Below, piece after piece: positions 23,501 through 31,487 of a DNA stretch of 64,000 bases. The stretch covers positions 1-64,000 of the forward strand of contig NZ_JABXFD010000264.1 in the NCBI RefSeq assembly GCF_013372625.1. Reading direction: 5' to 3'. Source of the stretch: Actinomadura sp. BRA 177 (lineage in GTDB: Bacteria; Actinomycetota; Actinomycetes; Streptosporangiales; Streptosporangiaceae). A program made the translations under genes and the position numbers. Numbering within the stretch: position 1 is the first letter of the stretch; each line of letters begins with the position of its first letter. The notes below the pieces were generated by a model, which was given only the letters and a program-made list of their open reading frames with translations, was not told the DNA's origin and did no database searches.

Positions 23501-23683
23501 CTATTCGAAGTCGTCGGGGCTGAGATCCTCCATCTGGCCGCCGCGTCCCTCGGGCGAGTCGGGCCGGAAGCCCTCCTCCGCGTGCTCGTCCTCCGCCGCC
23601 GGCATCGGCCACGCGCCGCCCACCTGCTCCTCCGGCTCCCGCCGGCCCTCGTCGGCGCTTCCGCCGGGTGTCCGCTCGGTCAT
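23501..23683 (-). CDS. Small acidic hypothetical protein (60 aa)
   Basis: A 60-aa Glu/Asp/Gly/Pro-rich protein (ERTPGGSADEGRREPEEQVGG, ending MEDLSPDDFE). GGGGGGATC precedes the ATG. No structure or family is evident; probably disordered. It lies between the HesB-like gene and the divergent catabolic operon. Confidence 0.5.
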   Translation of the reverse strand: MTERTPGGSADEGRREPEEQVGGAWPMPAAEDEHAEEGFRPDSPEGRGGQMEDLSPDDFE

Positions 23684-23753
23684 GTCCGATCCCCCCTTTT
23701 CGCTCTGTCTGCGCCGCCCTACCCGCCCACGCATCCCTCACACGGGCACTGTC

Positions 23754-23768
23754 CGATCTGCACAATCG
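23754..23768 (+). promoter_or_regulatory. Shared motif copy 1, upstream of catabolic operon
   Basis: CGATCTGCACAATCG lies about 98 nt before the aldehyde dehydrogenase start codon. A near copy (CGATCCGCACAATG) lies before the APC permease at 29873. Two copies at the two likely promoters of one operon suggest an operator for the PucR-type regulator coded between them. Confidence 0.45.
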
Positions 23769-23865
23769 CCGGCCCGCGGTGGGTCGGTCGGGACAACGCG
23801 GGCGGGGGCGGGCGCTTCCTAGCATGACCGCGGAACGTCGCAGCCGAACAGGAGCAGGGGGCGCC

Positions 23866-25317
23866 GTGAGCGGCAGGACGGAGCTGCGGAACTTCATCGA
23901 CGGGGAGTTCGCGGCGGCGGCCGGCGGAGGCCGGATGGAGATCACCGATCCGTCGACCGGCGAGGTCTACGCGACGGCGCCGCGCTCGGACGCGCGGGAC
24001 GTCGACCGGGCCTGCGCGGCGGCGGAGCGCGCGTTCGCCGGATGGCGGCGGACGACGCCCGGTGAGCGGATGACGTACCTGCTCCGCATGGCGGACGCGA
24101 TCGAGCGGCACGCGGACGAGCTGGTCGCGATCGAATACCGCGACACCGGCAAGCCTCCGGCGCTGACGATGCGGGAGGAGATCGTCCCGATCGTCGACCA
24201 GATCCGGTTCTTCGCGGGGGCGGCCCGGATGCTGGAGGGCAAGGCGACGGCGGAGTACGTGCGCGGGCATTCGTCGTCCGTCCGCCGGGAGCCGATCGGC
24301 GTCGTCGGGGCGATCGCGCCGTGGAACTACCCGGCGATGATGGCGGTCTGGAAGTTCGGACCGGTGCTGGCGGCCGGGAACACGATCGTGCTGAAGCCGT
24401 CCGACACCACACCTGCCAGTGCCGTCCACATGGCCGGGCTGTTCGCCGAGATCCTCCCGGCCGGCGTGTTCAACGTGGTGTGCGGCGACCGGGAGACGGG
24501 GGCCGCGCTGGCGGCGCACCCCGTCCCGGCGATTGTGTCGATCACCGGGAGCACGGCGGCGGGACGGGCCGTCGCCCGGTCCGCGGCCGACACCGTGAAG
24601 CGCGCGCATCTTGAGCTGGGCGGCAACGCGCCCGTCCTCGTGTTCGAGGACGCCGACATCGAGGCCGCGGCCGAAGGGATCGCGTTCGCCGGGTACTTCA
24701 ACGCCGGGCAGGACTGCACCGCCGCCACCCGCGTGATCGTGGCCGAGGAGGCGCACGACGCGTTCGTCGAAGCCCTGGTCACGCAGGCGCGGCAGGTGGG
24801 GCTGGCACCGGACGAGACCGACGACGGCGCCCTCTACATACCGCCCCTCAACAACCCCGGCCAGCTCGCGCACGTCGCCGGGCTCGTTACGCGGGCGCCG
24901 TCGCACGCGAAGGTCCTGATCGGCGGGGAGCAGGCGGACCGCCCCGGCTACTTCTACCGGCCGACCGTGGTCGACGGCGTCACCGCAGCGGACGAGATCA
25001 GCCGCACCGAGGTCTTCGGCCCGGTCATCACCGTGCAGACGTTCACCGGGGAGGCCGACGCCGTCCGGCAGGCCAACGACTCGCCGTACGGGCTGGCGTC
25101 CAGCGTGTGGACGCGCGACCACGGCCGGGCGCTGCGCGTGTCGGGCGCCATCGACGCCGGCCACGTGGGCGTGAACTGCCACCTGCCGCCGGTGCACGAG
25201 ATGCCGCACGGCGGGGTCAAGCAGTCCGGCTACGGCAAGGACCTCTCGCTCTACTCCGTCGAGGAGTACACGCGCGTCAAGCACGTCCTGTCGGCGCTCG
25301 GCGAGGAGCCCGAGTGA
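23866..25317 (+). CDS. Aldehyde dehydrogenase, aminobutyraldehyde/guanidinobutyraldehyde type
   Basis: A 483-aa NAD(P)-dependent aldehyde dehydrogenase. Catalytic Cys in [11 protein letters not shown], Glu in LELGGN, the Rossmann motif ITGSTAAG and APWNYP are all present. The LRNFIDGEF start and [13 protein letters not shown] block resemble gamma-aminobutyraldehyde and related dehydrogenases. The GTG start follows a GGAGCAGGGGG stretch; an ATG 14 codons upstream is possible. First gene of a seven-gene operon. With the ureohydrolase next door, oxidation of 4-guanidinobutyraldehyde or 4-aminobutyraldehyde is plausible; the exact aldehyde is not proven. Confidence 0.88.
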   Translation: MSGRTELRNFIDGEFAAAAGGGRMEITDPSTGEVYATAPRSDARDVDRACAAAERAFAGWRRTTPGERMTYLLRMADAIERHADELVAIEYRDTGKPPALTMREEIVPIVDQIRFFAGAARMLEGKATAEYVRGHSSSVRREPIGVVGAIAPWNYPAMMAVWKFGPVLAAGNTIVLKPSDTTPASAVHMAGLFAEILPAGVFNVVCGDRETGAALAAHPVPAIVSITGSTAAGRAVARSAADTVKRAHLELGGNAPVLVFEDADIEAAAEGIAFAGYFNAGQDCTAATRVIVAEEAHDAFVEALVTQARQVGLAPDETDDGALYIPPLNNPGQLAHVAGLVTRAPSHAKVLIGGEQADRPGYFYRPTVVDGVTAADEISRTEVFGPVITVQTFTGEADAVRQANDSPYGLASSVWTRDHGRALRVSGAIDAGHVGVNCHLPPVHEMPHGGVKQSGYGKDLSLYSVEEYTRVKHVLSALGEEPE

Positions 25318-25360
25318 CCCACCCGACCCCGTCCCATCCAGAACGCGGAGGCTGCACCCC

Positions 25361-26332
25361 ATGACGGACGCACCGAGGATCGGCCCGGTGGACGCCACGA
25401 AGATCCCCCGGTACGGCGAGCCGTCCACCTTCGCCCGGCTGCCCCGCACCGACCAGGTCGGCGACGTGGACGTGGCGATCGTCGGGGTGCCGTTCGACAC
25501 CGGCGTGTCCTACCGGCCGGGGGCGCGGTTCGGGCCCGGGCACGTGCGCGCGTCCTCGAAGCTGCTGCGGCCCTACCACCCGCCGCTCGACGTCGAGCCG
25601 TTCCACGCCCAGCAGGTCGCCGACGCCGGCGACATCGGCGTGAACCCGTTCGACATCGAGGAGGCGATCCGGACGATCGAGCGGCGGTCGAACGAGCTGC
25701 GCGCCGACGGCGCGAAGCTCCTGACGATCGGCGGCGACCACACGATCGCGCTGCCGCTGCTCCGGTCGCTGCACCGCGACCACGGCCCGGTCGCGGTGCT
25801 GCACTTCGACGCGCACCTCGACACCTGGGACACCTACTTTGGCGCCCCCTACACACACGGCACCCCGTTCCGGCGGGCCGGCGAGGAGGGCCTGCTCGAC
25901 CCCGAGCACTGCATGCACATCGGGATCCGCGGCCCGCTGTACTCGCGCGAGGACCTGGTGGACGACGGGACGCTCGGCTTCCAGATCATCCGCGCCGACG
26001 ACTACGAGGACGGCGGGACGTCCGCCGCCGTCGAGCGGATGCGGGCCCGGCTGGGCGACCGGCCGGTGTACGTGTCGGTCGACATCGACGTCCTCGACCC
26101 GGCGCACGCGCCCGGCACCGGCACCCCGGAGGCCGGCGGGCTGACCAGCCGGGAGCTGCTCGGCACGCTGCGCGGCCTGGCCGGCCTGAACGTCGTCGGC
26201 GCCGACATCGTCGAGGTCGCGCCGGCCTACGACCACGCCGAGATCACCGGCATCGCCGCAGCTCATGTGGGGTACGAGCTGCTGAGCGTGCTCGCCCTGG
26301 ACCGTTCCGGCAACGCCTCGGAGGAGGAGTGA
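25361..26332 (+). CDS. Ureohydrolase (agmatinase/guanidinobutyrase family)
   Basis: A 323-aa binuclear-manganese ureohydrolase. Metal ligands lie in [17 protein letters not shown] and [19 protein letters not shown]. It would release urea from a guanidino compound such as agmatine, 4-guanidinobutyrate or 3-guanidinopropionate. The loop THGTPFRRA is in the substrate-specificity region. GGAGG lies upstream of the ATG. Stop and next start overlap (TGATG). Neighbouring aldehyde dehydrogenase and permease fit guanidino-compound catabolism; substrate choice is inference. Confidence 0.88.
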   Translation: MTDAPRIGPVDATKIPRYGEPSTFARLPRTDQVGDVDVAIVGVPFDTGVSYRPGARFGPGHVRASSKLLRPYHPPLDVEPFHAQQVADAGDIGVNPFDIEEAIRTIERRSNELRADGAKLLTIGGDHTIALPLLRSLHRDHGPVAVLHFDAHLDTWDTYFGAPYTHGTPFRRAGEEGLLDPEHCMHIGIRGPLYSREDLVDDGTLGFQIIRADDYEDGGTSAAVERMRARLGDRPVYVSVDIDVLDPAHAPGTGTPEAGGLTSRELLGTLRGLAGLNVVGADIVEVAPAYDHAEITGIAAAHVGYELLSVLALDRSGNASEEE

Positions 26333-27951
26333 TGGACACGCACACCACCAAGCCCGCGTTCGCGTGGTCCCCGAAGGGATGGCCGTCGGAGACGGCGTAC
26401 GCCACCCCGGACGCTGAGGAAGTGTGGTGCTACACCGACCGCTTCTCCTACCTTCCCGGCGAGACGGTCACCTTCCACCTGAGCGCGAGCGTCCCGTCCT
26501 TCACGGTCGAGATCACCCGCGACGGCCTGAACCCCGAGACGGTCTGGAAGCGCGACGGCGTCACCGCCGAGCGTCACGAGGCGCCCGCCGACGCCTACGC
26601 GGCCGGCTGCGGCTGGCCCGCCGGCCTCACCCTGGACGTCCCGGACGACTGGCGCCCCGGCTTCTACATCGTCACCGTCCGCACGGTGCAGAGCAACGGC
26701 GAACTGTGGGAGCGCGAGCACTACTTCGTGGTCAAGGCCGCGCCGGAGCGGCGCCCGAAGATGGCGCTCGTCCTCACCACCGGCACGATGCTGGCCTACA
26801 ACGACTGGGGCGGCGCGAACCACTACCGGGGGCTCGGCGACGACCCGCGCGACGACGCGGGGAGCCCGGTGTCGTCGACGCAGCGGCCCATCGCCCGCGG
26901 CATGATCCGCAAGCCGGCGGGCGCGCCCCGCGAGGCGAACCACATGACGCCGCCGATCGGCGGCGCGCCCCGGTACCCGTCCTACGAGTGGGCCCGGCTG
27001 AACGGCTACAGCCGGCACCACGCCGACGCGTTCTGGGCGACGTACGAGCGGCTCTTCGTCCAATGGGCGGAGAAGCAGGGCTACGAGCTCGACTACCTCG
27101 TCCAGCACGACCTGCACGTCGACGAGACGGTGCTCGACCCCTACCGCTGCGTGATCACGGTGGGGCACGACGAGTACTGGAGCTGGGAGATGCGCGACGC
27201 CGTCGACCGGTTCGTGGACGGCGGCGGCGGCCTCGCCCGGTTCGGCGGCAACTACCAGTGGCAGGTCCGGCTGAGCGACGACCTGACCACGCAGTACTGC
27301 TACCGGCTGCCGTCCCTCGACCCCGACACGGCGCGGTCGCCGCGCACGGCCACCACCATGTGGGAGGCCAAGTCGGTGGGACGTCCGGGCGCCATGACCG
27401 TCGGGCTGAACGGCCTCGGCGGCGTCTACACCCGCTACGGGGTCGCCACGCCGCGCTCGTCCGGCGGGTTCACCGTCTACCGCCCGCACCACTGGGCCTT
27501 CGAGGGCACGGACCTCTACTACGGAGACCAGCTCGGTGCCGCGCCGACCTTCCTGGCCGCGTTCGAGGTGGACTCGGTCGAATACACCTTCCGCCGCGGC
27601 CTGCCGTACCCGACGTTCGAGGACGGCGCGCCCGAGACGCTGGAGATCCTCGCGTTGACCCCGGCGGTCCGCGGCGAGGAGGACCGGTTCGGCGGCCTGC
27701 TGCCGATCGGCGGCCCCGAGGAGGAGGTCTACGCCTACAACCGCGAACTGGGCGAGGACCTGCCCGACTACGTCAACGAGGGCGGGATGCACGGCGCCGG
27801 CATGATCGCGGCGTTCACGCGGGGCGGCGGGGAGGTCTTCAACGGCGGCTCCACGGAATGGCCCTACGCGCTGCACGTGGGCGATCCCTTTGTCGACCGC
27901 ATCGTCCGCAATGTTCTCGACCGGTTCCTTTCGCGCGATTCCGAAAGCTGA
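26332..27951 (+). CDS. N,N-dimethylformamidase large-subunit-like protein
   Basis: A 539-aa protein matching the catalytic region of the dimethylformamidase beta subunit family. A beta-sandwich-like N-terminus (about 30-140, SYLPGETVTFHLS) precedes the core with TTGTMLAYNDWGGANHY, then TVGHDEYWSWEMRDAVDRF and GGNYQWQVR, ending PFVDRIVRNVLDRFL. The family has an iron site using Tyr/Glu ligands; HDEYW is the most likely contributor. The described enzyme is larger (about 760 aa) and needs a small alpha subunit, not seen here. Co-translated with the ureohydrolase. Likely an amidohydrolase on an unknown amide. Confidence 0.75.
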   Translation: MDTHTTKPAFAWSPKGWPSETAYATPDAEEVWCYTDRFSYLPGETVTFHLSASVPSFTVEITRDGLNPETVWKRDGVTAERHEAPADAYAAGCGWPAGLTLDVPDDWRPGFYIVTVRTVQSNGELWEREHYFVVKAAPERRPKMALVLTTGTMLAYNDWGGANHYRGLGDDPRDDAGSPVSSTQRPIARGMIRKPAGAPREANHMTPPIGGAPRYPSYEWARLNGYSRHHADAFWATYERLFVQWAEKQGYELDYLVQHDLHVDETVLDPYRCVITVGHDEYWSWEMRDAVDRFVDGGGGLARFGGNYQWQVRLSDDLTTQYCYRLPSLDPDTARSPRTATTMWEAKSVGRPGAMTVGLNGLGGVYTRYGVATPRSSGGFTVYRPHHWAFEGTDLYYGDQLGAAPTFLAAFEVDSVEYTFRRGLPYPTFEDGAPETLEILALTPAVRGEEDRFGGLLPIGGPEEEVYAYNRELGEDLPDYVNEGGMHGAGMIAAFTRGGGEVFNGGSTEWPYALHVGDPFVDRIVRNVLDRFLSRDSES

Positions 27952-27964
27952 GTCACCACCGAAG

Positions 27965-28324
27965 ATGACAATCACCGATATCGTCCGGCTCTCCCCGGAG
28001 ACCGGAACGCCGAACGTCCCTCCGCTGGACGGCTACACGGTCCTCTCCCCCGAGTGGAAGGAGACCGAGTACCTCGCCTACGGCGGCCCTGCCAGCGAAT
28101 ACACCGGCGGGTACTGGACGGGCGAGCCGGGGACGGTCCGCATCGACCCCTGGCCCTATGACGAGATCTGCGTCATTCTCACCGGCCGCGTCGCGGTCGC
28201 CGACCTCGACGGCGGCCGGGAAGAATTCGGCCCCGGCGAGGCGTTCTTCATCCCGCAGGGGTTCGCCGGAGACTGGGTGACCGTCGAGCCCACGACCAAG
28301 ATCTTCGTCGCCGTCACCCGCTGA
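27965..28324 (+). CDS. Cupin (DUF861/ureidoglycine aminohydrolase-like)
   Basis: A 119-aa single cupin domain: YDEICVILTGRVAVADLDGG, then FGPGEAFFIPQGFAGDWVTVEPTTKIFV, which is the DUF861 (Cupin_3) pattern. It starts 13 nt after the dimethylformamidase-like gene. Cupins of this type include ureidoglycine aminohydrolases and small accessory proteins, so it may hydrolyse an amidine/ureido intermediate or bind the substrate. Full length, with no missing blocks. Confidence 0.8.
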   Translation: MTITDIVRLSPETGTPNVPPLDGYTVLSPEWKETEYLAYGGPASEYTGGYWTGEPGTVRIDPWPYDEICVILTGRVAVADLDGGREEFGPGEAFFIPQGFAGDWVTVEPTTKIFVAVTR

Positions 28325-28336
28325 ATCCGCCATTGC

Positions 28337-28354
28337 CGGGCCGTGACCGGCCCG
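28337..28354 (+). terminator. Short hairpin between cupin and PucR genes
   Basis: CGGGCC-N6-GGCCCG lies 12 nt after the cupin stop. It is short and could reduce read-through into the regulator gene. Confidence 0.3.
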
Positions 28355-28370
28355 CGAATACGGTTGCCTC

Positions 28371-29843
28371 GTGGTTCCTCTCCGCCTTTTCGTGACGCGG
28401 CTGTCGCTGCGGCCGCTCGGCACCGCCGATCCGTCCGATCGGTGGGTGCGCTGGGTGCACGTCAGCGAGCTGGCCGACCCGGCGCCGTTCCTGCGCGGCG
28501 GGGAGCTGCTGCTGCTCGCCGGGACCGGGTTCCGGCCCGCCGACAGCCGCGAGTACGTGCGGCGGCTCACCGAGATCGGCGTCGTCGCGATCGGGTTCGG
28601 GGTGACGCCGGTCTTCGACGCCGTGCCGCCGGAGCTCGTCGCCGCGTGCGACGAGTTCGGCATGGCGCTGCTGGAGGTGCCGCCGCGGGTGCCGTTCGCG
28701 TCGATCGTCGAGCTGCACCACGCCGAGCTGGTCCGCACCGAGACCCAGGATCTGAAGCGCCTGTCGGACGGGCAGGCGGTGCTGATCCGGGCGGCGGCCG
28801 GCCCGGGGCCGCTGAAGGCCGTCGTGGAGCGGCTGGCCGAGCTGCTCGACGGCTGGGTCCTCGTCGTCGACCGCAACCGGGACCGGACGTGGTCGGCCGG
28901 CCCCGTCCGGCGCAGCCCCGAACTGACGCGGGCACTCGACCGCGCGGGCGAGAGCAGATCGCCGACGAGCGCCGCGCTCGGCACCGCCGACGAGCACATC
29001 GAGGTCCAGCGGCTGCTCGGCCCGGCCCCGGCCGGGTACGCGATGGCCGTCGCGCGGCGCCGCCCGTTCACCGTCGCCGACCGGGGCATCGTCGGCGTCG
29101 CCGCGTCGGCGCTGTCGCTGCTGTTCACCGCGCCCTCGGCGACGGTGTCGCCGGAGGCGCTCGGCGCGGCGGCCGTGGCCGGCCTGCTGCGGCTTCCGAC
29201 GCTCGCGCGCGGCCTCGCCGACCCGCTCGACCTGGCGGAGGACGCCGGGTGGCGCGTCGTCCGGGGCTCGCTCGGCGCGCCGCCGGGCTCGCGGGAGACG
29301 ATCATCCAGCGGCTGTCGGCGCTGCTCGGCACGCCGTTCGTCGAGCAGGAAGGCGATTCCTTCGTCGCCCTGGTACCGGACGGAGATCCGGTCACCGAGC
29401 TGCGGCGCCTGCTGGACGACGCCGGGTTCCTCGCGGGGATCAGCCGCCCGCACCCGGCCCCGGAACTCGACCCCGCGTGGGGCGAGGCCGGTTCCGCCCT
29501 CGACGCGGCGCGCGTGCAGGGCGGAAGCGTGATCGCGGGGGCCGATCCGGGCGGCGTGCTGGCGCTCCTCGACTCCGCACAGGCGTCGCGGTACACCGAC
29601 CGGCTGCTGGCGCCCCTCGACACCGGCCCGGCCAAGGACACCGCCCTGCTGTTCGCCACGCTGCGCAGCTGGCTCGCCCACCACGGCAACTGGGACCGGA
29701 CCGCCGCCGACCTCGGCGTGCACCGCAACACCGTCCGGCACCGGATACGGCAGATCACCCGGCTCCTCGACCAGGACCTCAACGACCCGGACGTCCGGAT
29801 GGAGTTGTGGTTCGCGCTGCGATGGCGAAGCCAGGTCCGCTGA
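28371..29843 (+). CDS. PucR/CdaR-family transcriptional regulator
   Basis: A 490-aa regulator. The N-terminal about 120 residues are the PucR sensory domain (HVSELADPAPFLRGGELLLLAG). The middle is GGDEF-like/variable. The C-terminal about 60 residues are the HTH_30 domain (LRSWLAHHGNWDRTAADLGVHRNTVRHRI). PucR-type proteins sense purine, allantoin, diamine or amino-acid signals and control catabolic operons. Its place in the middle of this operon and the matching motif at 23754 and 29873 suggest local control. Confidence 0.88.
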   Translation: MVPLRLFVTRLSLRPLGTADPSDRWVRWVHVSELADPAPFLRGGELLLLAGTGFRPADSREYVRRLTEIGVVAIGFGVTPVFDAVPPELVAACDEFGMALLEVPPRVPFASIVELHHAELVRTETQDLKRLSDGQAVLIRAAAGPGPLKAVVERLAELLDGWVLVVDRNRDRTWSAGPVRRSPELTRALDRAGESRSPTSAALGTADEHIEVQRLLGPAPAGYAMAVARRRPFTVADRGIVGVAASALSLLFTAPSATVSPEALGAAAVAGLLRLPTLARGLADPLDLAEDAGWRVVRGSLGAPPGSRETIIQRLSALLGTPFVEQEGDSFVALVPDGDPVTELRRLLDDAGFLAGISRPHPAPELDPAWGEAGSALDAARVQGGSVIAGADPGGVLALLDSAQASRYTDRLLAPLDTGPAKDTALLFATLRSWLAHHGNWDRTAADLGVHRNTVRHRIRQITRLLDQDLNDPDVRMELWFALRWRSQVR

Positions 29844-29872
29844 AAGTACCGGGTCTACTGAAAGCACGGGGA

Positions 29873-29886
29873 CGATCCGCACAATG
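29873..29886 (+). promoter_or_regulatory. Shared motif copy 2, upstream of permease gene
   Basis: CGATCCGCACAATG matches the site at 23754 in 12 of 13 positions over CGATCYGCACAAT. It lies 100 nt before the permease ATG, in the 143-nt gap after the regulator gene, so a second promoter probably sits here. Confidence 0.45.
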
Positions 29887-29986
29887 CGGGCGTCCATCCG
29901 GGGCTGAACGTCCACTTCTGTCGCCCGGACCCGGTACATACCTTTGGCGCAGCGAGCTCCCGTGGACTCCCGGAAGGCGAAAGACC

Positions 29987-31468
29987 ATGTCAACCACCCC
30001 TACTCCAGGCTCCGGCGGCGGCCGCCTGGCGTCGAACGCGATGGGGACGAACGACCTCGTCTTCACGGTCCTGGCGGCACTGGCACCGCTGACCCTGATC
30101 GTCGCCGTGGCGCCGCTGCACTTCCTGAAGGGCGGCGCCGCCGTCCCGGGCGGCTACCTCGTCGCGGGCGTCGTGATGGCGCTGTTCGCGGTCGGCTTCA
30201 TGACCATGAGCAAGTACGTCCGCAACGCGGGCGCGTTCTACGCCACGATCACCCGCGGCCTCGGCCGGCCGCTCGGCTCCGGGGCCGCGACCCTGGCGCT
30301 GCTCGCCTACAACGGCCTGCAGATCAGCACCTACGGGGCGCTCGGCCTGTACGGCGCGGACTCGTTCGAGAAGTACACCGGCGCGTCCGTGCCCTGGTGG
30401 GTGTTCGCGCTGGTCGCGGTCGCGCTGGTGGCGCTGCTCGGCTTCCGCGGCATCCAGACCAGCGCCAAGATCCTCGCGGTGCTGCTCGTCCTCGAAGTCG
30501 CGGTGCTCGTGGTGATGGCCGCGTACGTGCTGGCCAAGGGCGGCGCGGGCGAGACGTCCTTCACCTCCTTCAACCCCGGCACGGTGCTCACGCCGTCCAA
30601 CGCGGCGATGTTCGCGCTGGTGTTCGGCGCCTTCATGGGCTTCGAGTCCACCGCGATCTTCAGTGAGGAAGCGCGCGGCGGGATCCGCACGGTGCGCCGC
30701 GCCACCTACATCGCGGTCGCGTTCATCGCGATCTTCTACGCGTTCATCACCTGGACGATCGTCCAGGCGGTCGGCGCGGACAGCGTCGCGGGCGCCGCCG
30801 AGAAGGACACCGCGGGCCTCGTCACCGGCATCTTCGACGCGTACACGCCGGAGGCGATCACCGCCGTGATGGAGGTCCTGCTGCTCACCAGCGCGTTCGC
30901 GGCGCTGCTGGCGCTGCACAACGCGGCGAACCGGTACCTGTTCGCGCTGGGCCGCGAGGGCCTCATGCCCGCCGCGTTCGGCCGCACCCACCCGCGCACC
31001 CGCTCGCCCTACCTGGCGGGGACCGCGCAGACCGTGCTGGCGCTCCTCGTCGTCGCCGCCTGGGCCGTGTTCGACCTCGACCCCTACCTGCAGCTGCTGC
31101 TGTGGGGCAGCTCGCTCGGCTTCCTCGGGATCATCGCACTGTGGGCGCTGTGCTGCCTCGCCGTGATCGTCTACCTGCGGCGGAACGCGCCGGAGAGCGG
31201 GCTCTGGCGCACGCTGATCGCCCCCGGACTCAGCTTCGCGGGCCTCTGCCTGATCCTCGTCCTGGTGGTCGCCAACATCTCGCTGCTGACCGGCGCGGGC
31301 ACGGCCACCAACGCGGTGGTGCTCGGGCTGTGCGCGGTCGCGTTCGCGGCGGGCATCGGGTCGGCGCTGTCGCTGCGCTCGCGGAACCCGCGGCGGTACG
31401 CCGGGCTCGCGACGACGAACTTCGACGAGGAAACGCAGGAGACGGCCGTCCCGGCAGGGCAGGCATAA
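29987..31468 (+). CDS. APC-superfamily amino acid/polyamine permease
   Basis: A 493-aa inner-membrane transporter with about 12 hydrophobic helices. LASNAMGTNDLVFTVLAALAP at the N-terminus, GFESTAIFSEEAR after helix 6 and ALHNAANRYLFALGREG are APC hallmarks. GGAAGGCG lies before the ATG. It most likely imports the substrate of the surrounding catabolic operon, which would be an amine or amino-acid-like compound. Confidence 0.9.
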   Translation: MSTTPTPGSGGGRLASNAMGTNDLVFTVLAALAPLTLIVAVAPLHFLKGGAAVPGGYLVAGVVMALFAVGFMTMSKYVRNAGAFYATITRGLGRPLGSGAATLALLAYNGLQISTYGALGLYGADSFEKYTGASVPWWVFALVAVALVALLGFRGIQTSAKILAVLLVLEVAVLVVMAAYVLAKGGAGETSFTSFNPGTVLTPSNAAMFALVFGAFMGFESTAIFSEEARGGIRTVRRATYIAVAFIAIFYAFITWTIVQAVGADSVAGAAEKDTAGLVTGIFDAYTPEAITAVMEVLLLTSAFAALLALHNAANRYLFALGREGLMPAAFGRTHPRTRSPYLAGTAQTVLALLVVAAWAVFDLDPYLQLLLWGSSLGFLGIIALWALCCLAVIVYLRRNAPESGLWRTLIAPGLSFAGLCLILVLVVANISLLTGAGTATNAVVLGLCAVAFAAGIGSALSLRSRNPRRYAGLATTNFDEETQETAVPAGQA

Positions 31469-31487
31469 GGGACATGAGGGGGCAGGC

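Noticed and set aside
27965-28324. True dimethylformamidase alpha subunit
   Set aside because: Size is similar, but the sequence is a clear cupin; an alpha-like role is only a speculation in the findings.
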